Shown here piece after piece: positions 1 to 13,338 of a stretch of 64,000 nt of DNA. This DNA is from Lasioglossum baleicum (lineage: Eukaryota > Arthropoda > Insecta > Hymenoptera > Halictidae). The notes beneath the pieces were generated by a model. It had not been told where the DNA came from. It made no database searches and saw only the letters and a list, made by a program, of their open reading frames with translations. Position numbers and translations under genes: made by a program. Where the stretch lies: the NCBI RefSeq assembly GCF_051020765.1, contig NW_027469114.1:620001-684000 (forward strand), given 5' to 3'. Numbering within the stretch: the stretch's first letter is position 1; every line of letters begins with the position of its first letter.

Positions 1-1178
1 TGCTGCACAGCGCATTTACTACCGAAAAATCTGATCTGACTTTCGGAATCAGTGGATAAGTAAAGCGGTTGACTTAGCCTTTCGTGCCTCGCTTATGGTG
101 ATAACGTTCTCGATAAGTTTGACATTCGATTTACTAATTCATACATGAAGTTAAGGTGCGCGTCACTGAAATGAAGACTAATTTCCTTCTCTGAACATGA
201 AGTCATACTCTCGATACGGCGGATTAGTTTCTCCGCAGGTAAAGCCATCTGTAATGTGTTTGTCCTTATACCAATTGGAAACCTTCCTAAACAGATTGAC
301 TCTCTACTTTGATATTCATACCTTTAATTATGGTGCATGTTGTAAATAATTTTTAGCGAATTTACTACCGGAATACCTTTTCGATTCTCATAATCACAGG
401 ACAGGTGAAGCTACTGACATAGAAGTTACACTATCATAGAGGGTGCTCACGTTCTGGAACCGTTGGATGATCGATATTCTGATTCAAACATGAAATTTAT
501 AGTGCTGTCACTTAAGTATGTACTAATTTGATTCCCTGCACACGAAGTTATACTCTCAATACGGCGGGTTAGCTTCTCCAATGGTCGGGCTATCGGTAAA
601 ATGATAGTTGCTTTACAAACATGAAACTTTCTACAACGGTTTGACACGCTGCTCTAATATTCAAACCCTGAATTATGATGCCTATTGCCAATACTGTTCT
701 GCGGATTTATTCCAGGACTACCCGGGTTGACTCTCGAAGTCACAGAATAGGCGCAGCTGCTGACAGAGTCGTTCGACTGCCAAAGAAGGTGGGAACCTTT
801 TTCTATCGGTTTTACTACCTATTATTCTATTCATACATGAAAATAATGTGACTGCATGCTGAAATGTCTACTAATCTGTTTCCGTGGGCACGAAGCATGA
901 CACACGCTACAGCGATATATGTTCTGTGAAGGTAATGTATTCTTTATAAAGAAGGACTCCATACCAATAGGTTCCGATTTCAAACGGTGCGACGGAATTT
1001 TTTAATATTTAAATCGTGGTTTCAGGCATCAATTGCCCCTACTGTTCAGATGACTTACTCCCGGAGTACCTGGCTTGACTCGAGGAATCACACGGTCGGA
1101 GCTGCAAATGTCTTAGCCGTTCGAGGTTAAGGAATGTGGCAACGTTTTCGAAGGGTTTGGCTCTCGATCGTGTAACCC
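1..1178 (+). repeat. Satellite block 1, forward orientation
   Basis: About three and a half monomers of the ~345-bp satellite, entered mid-monomer at the window edge. Forward-sense landmarks are visible: a GCGAATTTACTACCGGAATACC word near 357, GCCTATTGCCAATACTGTTC near 680, and TTCATACATGAA words near 140 and 830. The half-unit at about 841-1000 is of the variant class (here called type 2) carrying ATGTCTACTAAT and AAGCATGACAC. The block ends where forward words (GGCTCTCGATCG, 1159-1170) give way to the reverse word GAGTCAAACCG at 1186. No gene is seen. The repeat nature is certain; the block edge is good to about 10 bases. Confidence 0.93.
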
Positions 1179-4100
1179 ATAGATAGAGTCAAACCGCCGA
1201 ACAACATTGTCAATTTAGACCAAGTAATTCTTTTTAAGCAGTACATTACATTCCGAGAACCTATCCCGCTGCAACGAGTGTCTATCTTAGTTTTCACGGA
1301 CCCAAATGAGTAGACATTTCCGCAGACAGTCACCTGAGTTTCAGGTATGAATAGCAAAATTGAGACTCAATCTGATCGAGAAGGTTAACACCTTGTTTTA
1401 TAGTCGTACTGCTAAGTCAATAGCTTCACCGACCCTGCTATTCCGAGATTCAAACCAGATATTCTGGTAGGTAAACTAGGTACTCCGAGAGTAAATCCGC
1501 TGAAGAGGATTGTCCATAGATACCTAAATTGGAGGAGTGAAAATGAAATAGGGCGTCACTCCGTGAGAGAACGTTATCAATTGCTTTAAAGTCGAACGTA
1601 TCACTGAATGCCTTACCGTTGGAGAAGTTAACCTGCCGCATCGAGTGTATAACCTCGTGTTCAGAGCAAGAAATTAATATTGATTTCTGTGACGGGTACC
1701 TTATATGAATTACAAAACCGATGGCGAAACCGTTCAAGAACTTGAGCACCCTCTTTGAGAGTTGAACCGATGAGTCAATAGCTCCATATGTCTTGTGATT
1801 CCGAGAGACAAATCAGGTAATCCGGGGATAAGTCCGCTGAAGAATATTGGCAACTGACACCTTTCTCCACGGTTCGAATATTAAAACAGTGCGGCACACC
1901 TTCTGAGAACGTTGCCACTTTCTGTGAGAGACGAACGGCTACGCCAATAGCTTCGCCAATCCTGTCATTCCGAGAATCAAACCAGTTATACCGGGAGTAA
2001 GTCCATTATACAGTATTAGCAATAGACTCCTTAACTCACGGCTTAAATAACATAGTTCCAAGTCAATCCATTGCAGGATACCTATTATTATAGAGTCAAA
2101 CTATTTACCGAAGGCCATAGCTTCTAAGAATCTTACTCGCTTTTGCCATTGTCATGCTTAGTATACTCGGAATCGAATTAATAGACACTTTAGCAGACGT
2201 ACGCCTCATTTTCATATATGATTTAGAAGATCGAGTGTCCAATAGTTCGAGACCGTTCCAACCATCTTTGGGAGTGGAACGGCTAAATCAATAGCTTCAC
2301 CTATCCTTTGACTCCGAGAGTCATAACAGATATACCGGTAGTAAATCCGCTGTGCAATAACGGCATAAACAGCCATACTTCTCGGTATGAATATTAAAGT
2401 TCTGAGTCGCACAGCTGTACATCGTTTCCTATTGGTATAGAGTCTAACTTCTCACCGAAGGCCGTACTTTCCGAGAAGTTAACCCCCAGTGTCGAGAGTA
2501 TAACTTCGTGGTCATAGGAGCAAATTAGTATACATTTTAGGGACGGCCTCATTTATTTCGTGTAGGAATCGGAACATCGATGTTCAAACCATTCGTGAAC
2601 GTTATCACCCTGTTTCAATTTCGAACGAATAAGTCTATAGCTTCGCCTTTCGTGTGATTCCGAGAGACCAATCAGGTACAACGGGAGTATATCCGCCGTA
2701 CATCACTGGCATTAGACACCCTATTTCCGGCTGTAGATGTTAATGTACAGAGTAAAACCGTTGTATAACGATACCTGTTGCCACAGTGTCATTATATTTA
2801 CCGAATACCCTCCCTTCCGAGAACATATTCACAGTAGCCAGTGTCTTGTTTAATGTTCACGGTAACAAATTAGCAGTCATACTAGCAGACGGGCACCACA
2901 TTTTCTTGATTTAATATCAAAATCTAAGATAAAACCGCCCGAGAACGTTACAACCTTCTTCGGGAGTCGAACAGCTAAGTCGAAAAGCTTAACCAATCCT
3001 CTGATTCCGAGAGACAAACCGCGTATTCCGTGACTAATCCCGCTGTACAGTATTGGAATTACAATCGTTACATCACGTTATAAATATTAAGGAATAGAGC
3101 CAAACCATTGTAGAAAGTATTCTATTTCTATAGAGTCAACTTTTTAACCGTAGGTGATAACTTCCGGGCACCAAACCCGCTGTGTGGAGAGTATAACAAC
3201 GTGTTCAGCGGAACAAATGTGTATACATTTTAGTCTCGGGCACCTTAATTTCATAAATGAAAGGGTCAATTCGAGCGACCCCGTTACGAACTTCTGTGAG
3301 AATAGAACGGTCAAGCCAATACATTCACCCATCCTGTGATTCCGATGGCCTGGCCAGGCATTCCGGGCGTATATTCGCTGAATAGTATTGGGTATAGACA
3401 CCTTAATTCACGGTTTGATTATTCGCGTATAGGGTCAAACCGTTGTAGATTTTTCCCGAAAGCATTAACTTCCGAGATGCTATCCCGCTGTATCGAGAGA
3501 ATAAAATCGTGTAATGTGTTTCAAATTACAACAGATTTCAATGACGGGCACCATGGCTTCATTTGTGAAATAGTAGATCGAGTGACCATCCGTTCGGTAA
3601 CGTTATCACATTCTTTGAGAGTCGCACAGCTCATTCAGTAACTTCACCTATCCTGAGTTTTCCGATCGCCAAATGAGGTGTCCCAGGAGTAAATCTGTCG
3701 ACAGTATTGGCATTAGACATCCTGCTTCACGGTATAAATTTTAAAGTACATAGTCACACCGTTGTAGATCGATATCAATTAGTACAGATACAAACTTCAT
3801 GCCGAAGGCCTAACCTTCCGCGATCCTCACATTCTACATCGAGCGTATAACCTCGTGATCAGAGAAAGAAGTTAGTACTCATTTCAATGACGGGCACCAT
3901 AACTTCATGCATTAATGAAAACACCGAGTGTCAAACCGCTCGAGAACTTTACCACCTTATGTTAGAGTCGAACGGCTCAGTCAATTGCTTCACCTATCTT
4001 GCGATTCCCAGAGTCATGCCAGGTACTCCTGAAGTAAATTCGCTGAACATTATATGTAATATACACCTTAATTCACGGTTTGAATACTAAAGTAGTGCGT

Positions 4101-7100
4101 CAAGCCGTTTGTGAATGTTACCAATTTTTATGAAGTCAAACGTTTTACCGAAGGCGGTAACTTCAGTGAACCGTACTCGCTTCATTGAGAGTATAACTTC
4201 GACTTCAGAGGATCTATTAATATACATTTCAGTGACGGGGACCTTAATTTCATTATGAATAAGGAGATCAAGTGTTAAACCGATCGTGAACTTTACTCAC
4301 TTCCTTGGGCGTAGAACGGCTAAGTTAATAGCATCACCTCTCATGTGAAACCGAGAAGCGAATCAGGTATTCCGGGAGTAAATTCGCAGAATAGTCTTGG
4401 CATTAGACACGATAATAAGCGGAATAAATATTGAAGGACAGATTCCAGTCGTTTGCGAACTTTAGGTATTGGCATAGAGTCTAACTTTTGCTGAAGGCCT
4501 TACCTTTCGAGAAGCTAATTCTCTGCATCCAGAGTATAAGTTCGCGTTCACGGAAGCGAATTAGTATACACATTAGTGACGGACATCTTGCGTCCATGTA
4601 TGCACCTGGATCTCGAGGGTCATACCGTTGCAAAACGATACCACAATCTGCGAGAGACGAACGGCTAACTTAATAGCTGCACCCATCCTGTCATTCTGAG
4701 AGGCCAACCAGATATTTCATGAGTTAATCTGTTGTACTGAGTTGGCAATGAACACCTTTAGTCACGACTTTAGTATTAAAATTGAGCGCCAAGCCGTTTG
4801 AGAACGTTTCCAGTTGGTACATATTCAAACAGTTTACCGAAGATAATGCCTTCCGCGAACATCACCAATTTCGTCGAGAGTATAAATTCGTGACCAAAAA
4901 CAGAAATTATTATTAATTCCAGTGACGGGCACCTTAACATCATGTATAAATTAGAAGAACGAGGTTCATGCATTTCGAGAACGTAACCACCATCCATGAG
5001 AGATGAAAGTTAGGTAAATCGTCACATATACTGTGATTTCGAAAGCCAAACCAGGTATTCCGGGAGAAAAGAAGCGGAACAGTTTTGCAATAGACACCAT
5101 AATTCACGCTATGAATATTGAAGTAAAGAGTCAACCAGACGGAGAACATTACCAATTCGTATTAAGTCATTCCTTTACCGAATAATCTACCCTACGAGAA
5201 TACATCACGCTTCAGCGACTGCCATGACAAATGTACACGAAAACAGATCAGGACATATATTGTCCGGCGGACTTGTAATTCTCATGTATGAATAGCAAAA
5301 TCGACAGTCAAACCGTTTGAGAACGGTTCCCGCTACTATTGGAGTCGAACGTCTATGTCAATAGGTTCATCTACCCTGTGATTCCGAGAGTCATACAAGA
5401 TATTCCGGGATTAAGTCGATTGAACAGAATTGGCTTTATACACCCTACTTACCTGTATACGTATTGAAGTACAGCGTCACACAGTTTTGCAACGCAAACT
5501 ATTGCTATGGTGTCAATCATTCTCCCTAAGGCATTAGCTTCTGCGAAGCTGACCCGCTCCATCGATTGGGTTCCTTAGCTTACACTTAATCAAAATAGTA
5601 CACATTTCAGCAGACCGACACATTATTTTCGTGCATATATAGGAACATGAGGAGCAAACCATGCGAAAACGTTACCACCTTCTATGAGAGTCGCACATCT
5701 GAGTCAATGGCTTGACATATCCGAGAGTTAAACCAGTCATTGCGGGAATAAATTCGCTGAATTATATAGGCAATTGACACCATTATTCAAGATATGAACA
5801 TTAAAGTATCCACCATCTATGAGAGATGAACAGCTAAGTAAAAATGTCATATATACTGTGATTCCGAAAGCCAAACCAGGTACTTCGGGAGTAAATCCAC
5901 ATATCAGAATTGGCATTAGACACCTTAATTCACTGCATGAATATTCAGTTTGAGGGCCAAACTATCGGACAACATCACAAAATGGTGTAAAGCCTTTTAC
6001 CCTATACTTTATCATCGTTGAACCAATCGCGATGTATCGAGAGTATATCTTCGAGTCCAGAGAAACAAATTTGTATGCATTTTATTGACGCCCTCCTTAA
6101 TTTCCTGTTTGAATTCGATGATCGCTTGTCAAGCCATTCGAGAACGTGACTTCTCTAGGAATGGAAGAGCTAAGTCAATACCATCACCCATCCTGTAATA
6201 CCTAGGGCCATACCAAGTATTCCTGAAATAAATCTGCCTTACATCATTGGCATTGGACACCCTATTTCAGGGTATAGGTATTAAGGTGCAGAACCGAACT
6301 GATATAGAATGTTACCTATTTCTGTATAGTTAAACTCTTCCCGGAGGAATTTCCTTCCTTAAAGCTAACACGCTGTACCAGGAGCATAACATCGTATCCA
6401 CAGAAGGAAAATAGTATGCATTTTAGGCACTGACACCTTGGTTTCATGTACGAATTACAATATCTAGGTTCAAAGCATTCGAGAAAGTTACCACCTTTTA
6501 TGAGATTCGAACGGCTAAGTCAACAGCTTCTCCTATCCTGTGATTCAGAGGAACCAACCAGGTATTCCGGGATTAAATTTGTGTACAGTATTGGCAATTG
6601 ACACCTATATTTTCGGCATGAGCATTAAAGTAGGGAGTGAAATCGACGGAGAATGACACGTATTGGTATAGAGTCAAATTTTTAGCGATGGCGTTACTTT
6701 TCGGGAAGCTAACCCGCTGTATCGAGAGTATAATTTCGTGTTCCGGGAAGCAAATTCATGTACACACTAGTGACAGGCAGCTTCGGATAGTGCACGATTT
6801 AGATGATCGAGTGTCAAACCGCATGAGAACGTTGCCACCTCTTTTGAGCGTTGCACAGCTAAGTCAATATCTTCATCTAAAATTTGATTCTGCGAGTCAA
6901 ACAAGGTATTCCGGGAGAAAATCTGCAAAGCACTCTTGGCATTAGACACCATATTTTAGGGCTTGAATATTACAGTAGGTCGGTAACGTATTTGAGATCG
7001 TTACCAATTTGTATCCGGTCGAACCTTTAGTCGAAAGCCTTACTTGCTGTGAATATAAGCCGCTGTATCGAGAGAATAACATCGTGTTCGCCAAACTAAA

Positions 7101-10100
7101 TTAGTATGCATTTTATTGACTTGCACCATAGTTTCTCATATGAATTACAATAATCGGGGCCGAAACATTCGAGAACGTTGCCACCGCCAATGAGAGTCGA
7201 ACGTCTAAATCAGTAGCTTCACCTATCCCGTGATTACGAGAGTCAAGCAAGGAATTCCAGGAAGAAGTCGGCTGAACAGTAATGTCAACGAACACCTAAA
7301 TTCTCGGCCTGAGCTCTGAAGTTGCAAGTCAAATCGTCGGCCAACATTAGAAATTGTTAGAGTCATCCTTCTTACAGACTACGTTTCCTTCCGAGAACAT
7401 AACCGGCTGCATGGAGTGTCTTGCTTTGTGTTGAGATTGATAAATTAGTATTCATATTGGTGCCGAGCACCTTATCTTCATGTATGAATAATAAGATAGA
7501 GGGTCATTCCTTTCCAGAGCATTACCACGTTCTCTGTGGGTCGGACAACTAGGACAGTAGTTTTTACTATTCTGTGATTCCGAATGTTAAACCAGGTTGT
7601 CGGGGGTTAAATCCGCTGAACAGTATTGGGTATGGACAATTTAAATCACGGTTTTATGATTAAGTAGTTTGTGTATCTGCTTGAGTCCGTTAACAGTTGC
7701 TGCAAACACAGACATATTACCGAAGGCCTTACATTCAGAGGACCTGACCCGCGCAGCAAGAGTGTAACTTCGTGTTCAGGAACGGATATTGTTATTCAAA
7801 TCAGTAACGGGCAACTTATTCTTGTGTATGAATTAGAAGATCGCGGGTCAATCCGTTCGAGAACGTTACCACGTTCTGTCAGAGTCTAAAGTCTAAGTCA
7901 GTAGCTTCAGCTATCCTGTGCTTGCGGGAATCAAACCACGTTCTCCGAGAGTACATCCGCTGAAGTGTATTGGCAATAAACTAATTAATTCGAGTTACAA
8001 ATATTTGGTACTGAGTTAAACCGCCGGAGAACATTATCAGTTATAACAAAGTAATTCCTTTCACCGAATACTATACCTTCCGAGAACCTGTACCGCTGTA
8101 GCGCGTGCCTAGCTGAGTGTTCACGGAATAAAATTAGTAGACATTATAGAAGGCGGGCAACTTGATCTCATTTGTGAATAGAATAAGTGAGAATCAAATC
8201 GTTCGGGATCGATCCCACCTTCCTTTAGATTCGAACAGCTAAGTCAATAGCTTCAATTACCCTGTGATTCCGTGAGTTAAACCAAGTATTACTCGAGTAA
8301 ATCCCCTGAACAGTATTGGCAATATACACCTCAGTCCACGGTTTGAATATTAATGCAGACTGCCAAACAGTAGTATGACGTTACCAATTGCTATGAAGTC
8401 AAACGTTCCACCGATGACCTCATCCCTCCGAAAAACTAATCCGCTGTATCGAGTGTGTGTACTGTACTGTATAACCTCATGATTACGCAGAGCAATTGGT
8501 ATTCATTTTAGAGACGAGCACCTTAATTTACTGTATGAACTAGAAGATCGAGTGTCAACACGTTGGAGATCGATGTCACCATCTCTGTGATACGAACGGC
8601 TAGGTCAATATCGTCACCTCACCTGTGATACAGTGAGTCGAACCATGTATTCCGGGAGTAAATACTCTAAACAGTCTTGGCAACAGACACCTTAATTCGC
8701 GGAATGAATATTAAAATAGAGCGTCACGTCGTTTGAGGCGATTACCAGTTGCCATAATTTCAATAATTTTACAGGAGAACTAACCTTGCACGATCCCCAC
8801 GGGCTTCAGCGAGTGTATAAGTTCGTGTTAGGAAACGAAATTATCATTCATTTCAGTACCGGACATCTGAATGTCATGTATGGGTCAGAAGATCGAGGGT
8901 CCAACCGTTGGAGATCGTCACCACCTTCTGTGTGAGTCTATCGGCTAAGTCAATAACTACACCTAACCTGTGATTCCGATGGTCAAACCACGTATTCCGA
9001 CAGTAAATTCGCTGAAAGCATTTTGTATTTGTATTTTTCAGTCAAACCCTTGAAGATCGTTACATACTCGCATTGCGTCAATCCTGTTACCGAAAGCTTT
9101 CCCTTCCGAGAAGCTATCCCTCCGCATCGAGAGTAATACTTCCTGTCGAGAGAAACACATATGTATACATATTAGTGATGGGCACCATAGTTCCATGTAT
9201 GAATTGCTGAGTCAAAGTACAATCCGATCGGGAAAGTTACCACATTCCGTGAGAGATGAACAGCTAAGTCAATAGCATCACTCATCCTGCAATTCCGAGA
9301 TTCAAACCAGGTATTCCGGGAGTAAGCCCGCTGAACAGTATTGGTAATAGACACCTTAATTCGCGGAATGAATATTAAGGTAGAGTGTCAAACTCTTTGA
9401 GTGCGTTACCAATTGGTACAATGTCAGACGGTTTACCGAAGACCTTACTCTCGCAAAATGTAGCCCGCTGCATCGAGTGTATAACTTCGTGATCAGAGAT
9501 AGAAATTAGTATTCATTTCAGTACCGGGTACCTTATCTTCATGTAGTGATTAGAAGGTCGATGGTGATACCGTTCGAGTACTGTACCACCCACTTTGAGG
9601 GACGAACGGCTGCGTCAGTAGCCTAACCTGCCCAGTCATACCGATATTCAAACCAGGTATTCCGAGAGTCAATCCGCTGTATAATATTGGCAGTGGACAC
9701 CTTAATTCGTGTTATGAAAATTTAGGCTGAGAGACAAACTGTCGGATAATATTATTAATTGGTATAACGTCATACTTGATACCGAATACCTTGCTTTCCG
9801 TGAAAAAAACACGCTGTAGGATGTGTCTTGCTGATTGATCGCGCAGAAAGATATCAGTACACATTTCGGCTGAGGGACACGTTATTATCATGTCTGAGTA
9901 GTAAAATCGAGAGTCAGACCGTTGGAGATCGTTACCAGCCATACTGACAGATGCACAGCTAAGCCAATAACTTCATGTATCCTGTGATACAAAATGTAAA
10001 ATCAGGTATATCAGCATCAAATCCTCTGAACCGTATTGACAATACGTATCTTCAATGGCGGCAGGAATATCGATGTTGAGGGTCAAACAGTCGGAGAACA

Positions 10101-10153
10101 CTATCAATTGGTATAAGGACTTTCTTCTTACGCAATACCTTACTAACCGAGAA
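1179..10153 (-). repeat. Satellite block 2a, reverse orientation
   Basis: About 26 monomers in reverse sense, recognised by repeated TCAAACCAGGTATTCC, GTAAATCCGCTGAACAG, ATTGGCAATAGACACC and TTAATTCACGG words at ~345-bp spacing. Type 2 half-units lie near 1280, 2850, 7425, 8115 and 9830. Another class (here type 3, with AAAGAAATTAGTATTCATTTCAG) lies near 3870, 8850 and 9500. A phase jump at about 5808 shows a missing piece of monomer, and the following segment (5811-5900) resembles 4990-5075. Several open frames of 60-100 codons occur but none resembles a protein or is conserved between monomers. The block ends at a GC-rich insertion. Confidence 0.93.
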
Positions 10154-10157
10154 CCCA
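10146..10157 (+). repeat. Target-site duplication, left of retroposon copy 1
   Basis: ACCGAGAACCCA, identical to the word at 10709-10720. The last four bases overlap the presumed element start (CCCAC), so the true duplication may be only 8 bp. The word belongs to the reverse satellite monomer (usual form CCGAGAACCTAACCCGCTG). Confidence 0.7.
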
Positions 10158-10708
10158 CCCAGCAATGGCTGCGGTGGGCCATATGGTCCCATTGCAGTAT
10201 GGGTATGACGAACCCACTGTGCCCGAGTCTGCCGAACTTAAGCCGAGGTGAGCAGGCACCTCATTCACGAAGTAAGGTGTCCATACGCGGCGTATGACCA
10301 GAACGGCCCTGCATACACTGGTTCCTCGGCAAATGGTTCGAGCCCTGGGGTGTACGGTCTTCGGTCCGTCCCCCCCCCCCCCTCGGATGCTTGCGTTGGC
10401 CTCGAGGGGGCTGTGGTAAGACCATGTCGGTGGTTAGGGGGCCCGCCTTCGGACGGGTTAGACGATCCACGGGTGAGCTGCGTGAGATCTGCTCGGGCAC
10501 TGGCCTGCAGAGTCAGTAGGGATTTAGAAAGGTCCCGGCCTACCCAAGGGTGGCGCGTAGGGCTTCCAGTCCACGAGCTAATTGGTACGTGCGTGGTAAG
10601 ATGCGCCACGTACTGCGTTGATTTGGCGTATCCCAATCCCGCCCGTGGGTGCCGTGTGGATCAAGCGCTAGTGGCAGGAACCGCACGTTAGATCTCCGAT
10701 ACACGTAG
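10154..10708 (+). mobile_element. GC-rich non-autonomous retroposon-like element, copy 1
   Basis: A GC-rich block of about 555 bp that is not satellite, with abrupt edges. The related block at 46229-46776 starts and ends at the same element positions, so this is a mobile element with defined termini. The left end can fold: CCCAC and CAGC pair with GCTG and GTGGG further in (10154-10178). A pol III B-box-like word GGTTCGAGCCC lies at 10335-10345. A run of 13 C (10370-10382) is unique to this copy. The satellite word ACCGAGAACCCA flanks both sides, indicating a target-site duplication of 8-12 bp. There are no terminal inverted repeats, no poly-A tail and no reverse-transcriptase motif. It could be a SINE-like element or a LINE-derived non-autonomous element; transcription direction is uncertain and I do not recognise the family. 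A 147-codon open frame on the plus strand is not preserved in copy 2. Confidence 0.72.
10335..10345 (+). promoter_or_regulatory. RNA polymerase III B-box-like motif, copy 1
   Basis: GGTTCGAGCCC differs by one base from the tRNA/SINE B-box consensus GGTTCGANTCC. The equivalent site in the second copy (46407-46417) matches fully. The flanking bases do not form a proper T-stem and no clear A-box was found at the usual upstream distance, so promoter function is only a suggestion. Confidence 0.35.
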
Positions 10709-10720
10709 ACCGAGAACCCA
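10709..10720 (+). repeat. Target-site duplication, right of retroposon copy 1
   Basis: Second copy of ACCGAGAACCCA, directly followed by ATCCGCTGTAGCG, where the reverse satellite resumes in the phase it had before the insertion. This fixes the right edge of the element at about 10708. Confidence 0.72.
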
Positions 10721-13338
10721 ATCCGCTGTAGCGATGGTTTTCACGTGATCACATCAGTACACATTTTAGCAGATGGGCACGTTATTTTCATGTACACATA
10801 AGGAGATCGCGAGTCAATCCGTTCGCGAACGATGCCTCCTTCTGTGAGAGACGAGTGGCTAAGACAATAGTTTTACGTATCCTGCGATTTCGAGAGTCAA
10901 ACCAGGCATACCGGGAGTAAGTCCGGTGAACAGTATTTGCGATACACACCTTAATTCTCGAATTGAATACTAAATAAGAGCGTCCATCCATCTGAGATGA
11001 TTACCGATTGGTATAATGTCAATCTTCTTACCAAGTACCAAACGCTCCGAAGACCTAACCCCCTGCATCCAGAGTATAACTTCGTGTTCGCGGAAGCAAA
11101 TTAGTACACACTTTAGTGACGGGCACCTTAATTGCATTTACGTAATACATGATAGAGTATCAAACCGTTCGAGAACGTTGCCGCCTTCTTTGGGAGACGA
11201 AAGGATAAGTCAATAGTTTCACCTCTCGTGTGATGATACGGATCAAGCCAGGTATTCAGGGAGTAGATGCTGCGTACTGATCCAAATCGGTGTAGAAAGT
11301 TACCTATTGGTAGAGAGTCAAACTTTATACGGGGGGCATTACGTTCCGCGAACCTCAGCGCCTTCACCGGGAGTATTTGATCGTGTTCGTAGAATGAAAT
11401 TAGTATTCATTTCAGTGATGGGACCTTACCTTCATGTATAAATTGGAATATCGAGGGTCAAACCGCTACAGAACGACACCACCTTCTAATTGAGTTGAGC
11501 GGCAAAGTTAATAACCTCACCTCTCCTCTGATTCCGAGAGTCAAACCAGGTATTCTGGGAGTAATTCCGCTGTTCAGGATATGCGTTAAAACACTACTTC
11601 CCGGTATAAATAATAAAGTACAGTGTCACACTGTTGGCAACGCTCCCCACTGGTATAGAGTCACACATTCTACCCAAGGCATTAGCTTACGAGAAGCTGA
11701 TACTCTGCATCGAGTGTATATCTTCGCTTTCACGGAGACAAAGTATTATACATCTCAGTACACCTTACTTTCATGTATGAGTTACTGCATCGAGGGTCAA
11801 ACTGTTCCCGAACTTTCCAGCCTTGCGAGTATGACGGCTAAGACAATAGCTTCCCAAATACTGTAATTCCGAATGATAAACCAGGTATTACCGGAGCAAA
11901 TCCGTTGTATAGTTTTGGCAATTGACACCGTTATTAACGGTTTGATTATTTATGCAGAGAGTCAAGCTGCTTGAGAGTGTTAGCAATTGGTATAAAGTCA
12001 AGCGTTTTACGCAAGGCCTTACCATCCGAGAACCTCACCCGCTGGATGGAGAGTAAAACTTCGTGTTCACAGAAAAAAGTTATTACTCATTTTAGTGACG
12101 GGCACCTTAGCTTAGTGTGAGATTTAGAAAATCTAGGGTCAAACAGTTCGAGAACGTTACCTCCTTGCTTGCGTGTAGTACGGCCAAGTCAATAGGTTCA
12201 CCTGTCCAAAGATTCCTAGCGGCAATCTAGGTCTTCCGCGAGTAAATCTGCTGAACTGTATTCGCAATAGACACCTTAATTCACGGTACGAATATTAAAG
12301 TAGATCGTCAAACCGTTGCAATACTACCTATTCACATAGAGTCAAACGATTTACCGAAGGCGCTACCTTCCGGGAAAACGATCCCTCTGTACGGGGTGCT
12401 CTGCATCGTGTCCATGCAAAATTATAGGTAGACATTTTATAGACGGGCACCTTAATTCCATGTATGAATTAGAAGATCGTGTGTCAAACCGTACGAGATC
12501 GTTACCACCTTTGTTGCTAGTCGAACGGATAAGTCAATAGCTTCACCTATCCTGTGATTCTGATCGTCAGACCAGGCACTCCTAGTGTAAATCCGCTGAT
12601 AAGTATTGGCAATAGTCACCATAATTCCCGGCTTGAATGATAAAGTCGAGCGTCAAAAAGTCTGTGAACGATACCATTTAGTATAAGGTCAAACGTTTTA
12701 CTGAAGTCCATAGCTTCACAAAGCCTAACCCGCTGTATCGAGCGTATTACGTAGTGCTCAGAGAATCAAATTAGTATGCATTTTAGTGACAGGCACCGTA
12801 ATTTGATGTATGAATAAGAATATCGAAAGTTACACCGTTCGACAATGTTACCACCTTCATAGAGAGACGAATAGCTTAGGCAATATATTCCCAGCCGTCC
12901 AGTGATGCCGAAAGTCAAGCGAGCCATTACGGGTGTAAATCCGCTGAATTGTATAGGCAATGGACACCATAATTCTAGGCGTGAACATTAAAGTAGAGAG
13001 ACATATTGACGGCTATTATTGTCAAATGGTATACAGCCACTCGTTTCATCGATGTCCTTACATTCCGAGAATATAACCTGCCGAATCGAGAATACAACTT
13101 CGCAATGATAGATACAAATTAGTAGATATTTTACTGTCGAGCACCTTAGTTTCGTGCATGACATTGAAGATCGACTTTCAAACCGATCGAGAACATTACC
13201 AACATCCTTTGGAGTAGAACGGCTAAGTCAAACGCTTCACGCATCCTGTGGTTCCGGCCAATAAATGATAAATAATGAAGCAGACGGTCATACCGTTGTA
13301 GAACCTAATGCTATTGAGTCAACCTCTATCCCGAAGTG
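10721..13338 (-). repeat. Satellite block 2b, reverse orientation
   Basis: About seven and a half reverse monomers continuing block 2a after the retroposon. Good reverse landmarks are TCAAACCAGGCATACCGGGAG near 10897, TATTGGCAATAGTCACC near 12605 and CCTAACCCGCTGTATCGAG near 12724. The last monomer is damaged: between about 13255 and 13275 the stretch that normally holds the CCAGGTATTCC region is missing. The block ends near 13338, where forward words begin (GGTCACTATAATGTCTACTAA). Confidence 0.93.

Noticed and set aside
10248..10691. 147-codon open frame on the plus strand of the GC-rich element
   Set aside because: GC-rich DNA has few stops. The frame is not maintained in the copy at 46229-46776, contains proline and glycine runs from the C-tract, and shows no known domain.
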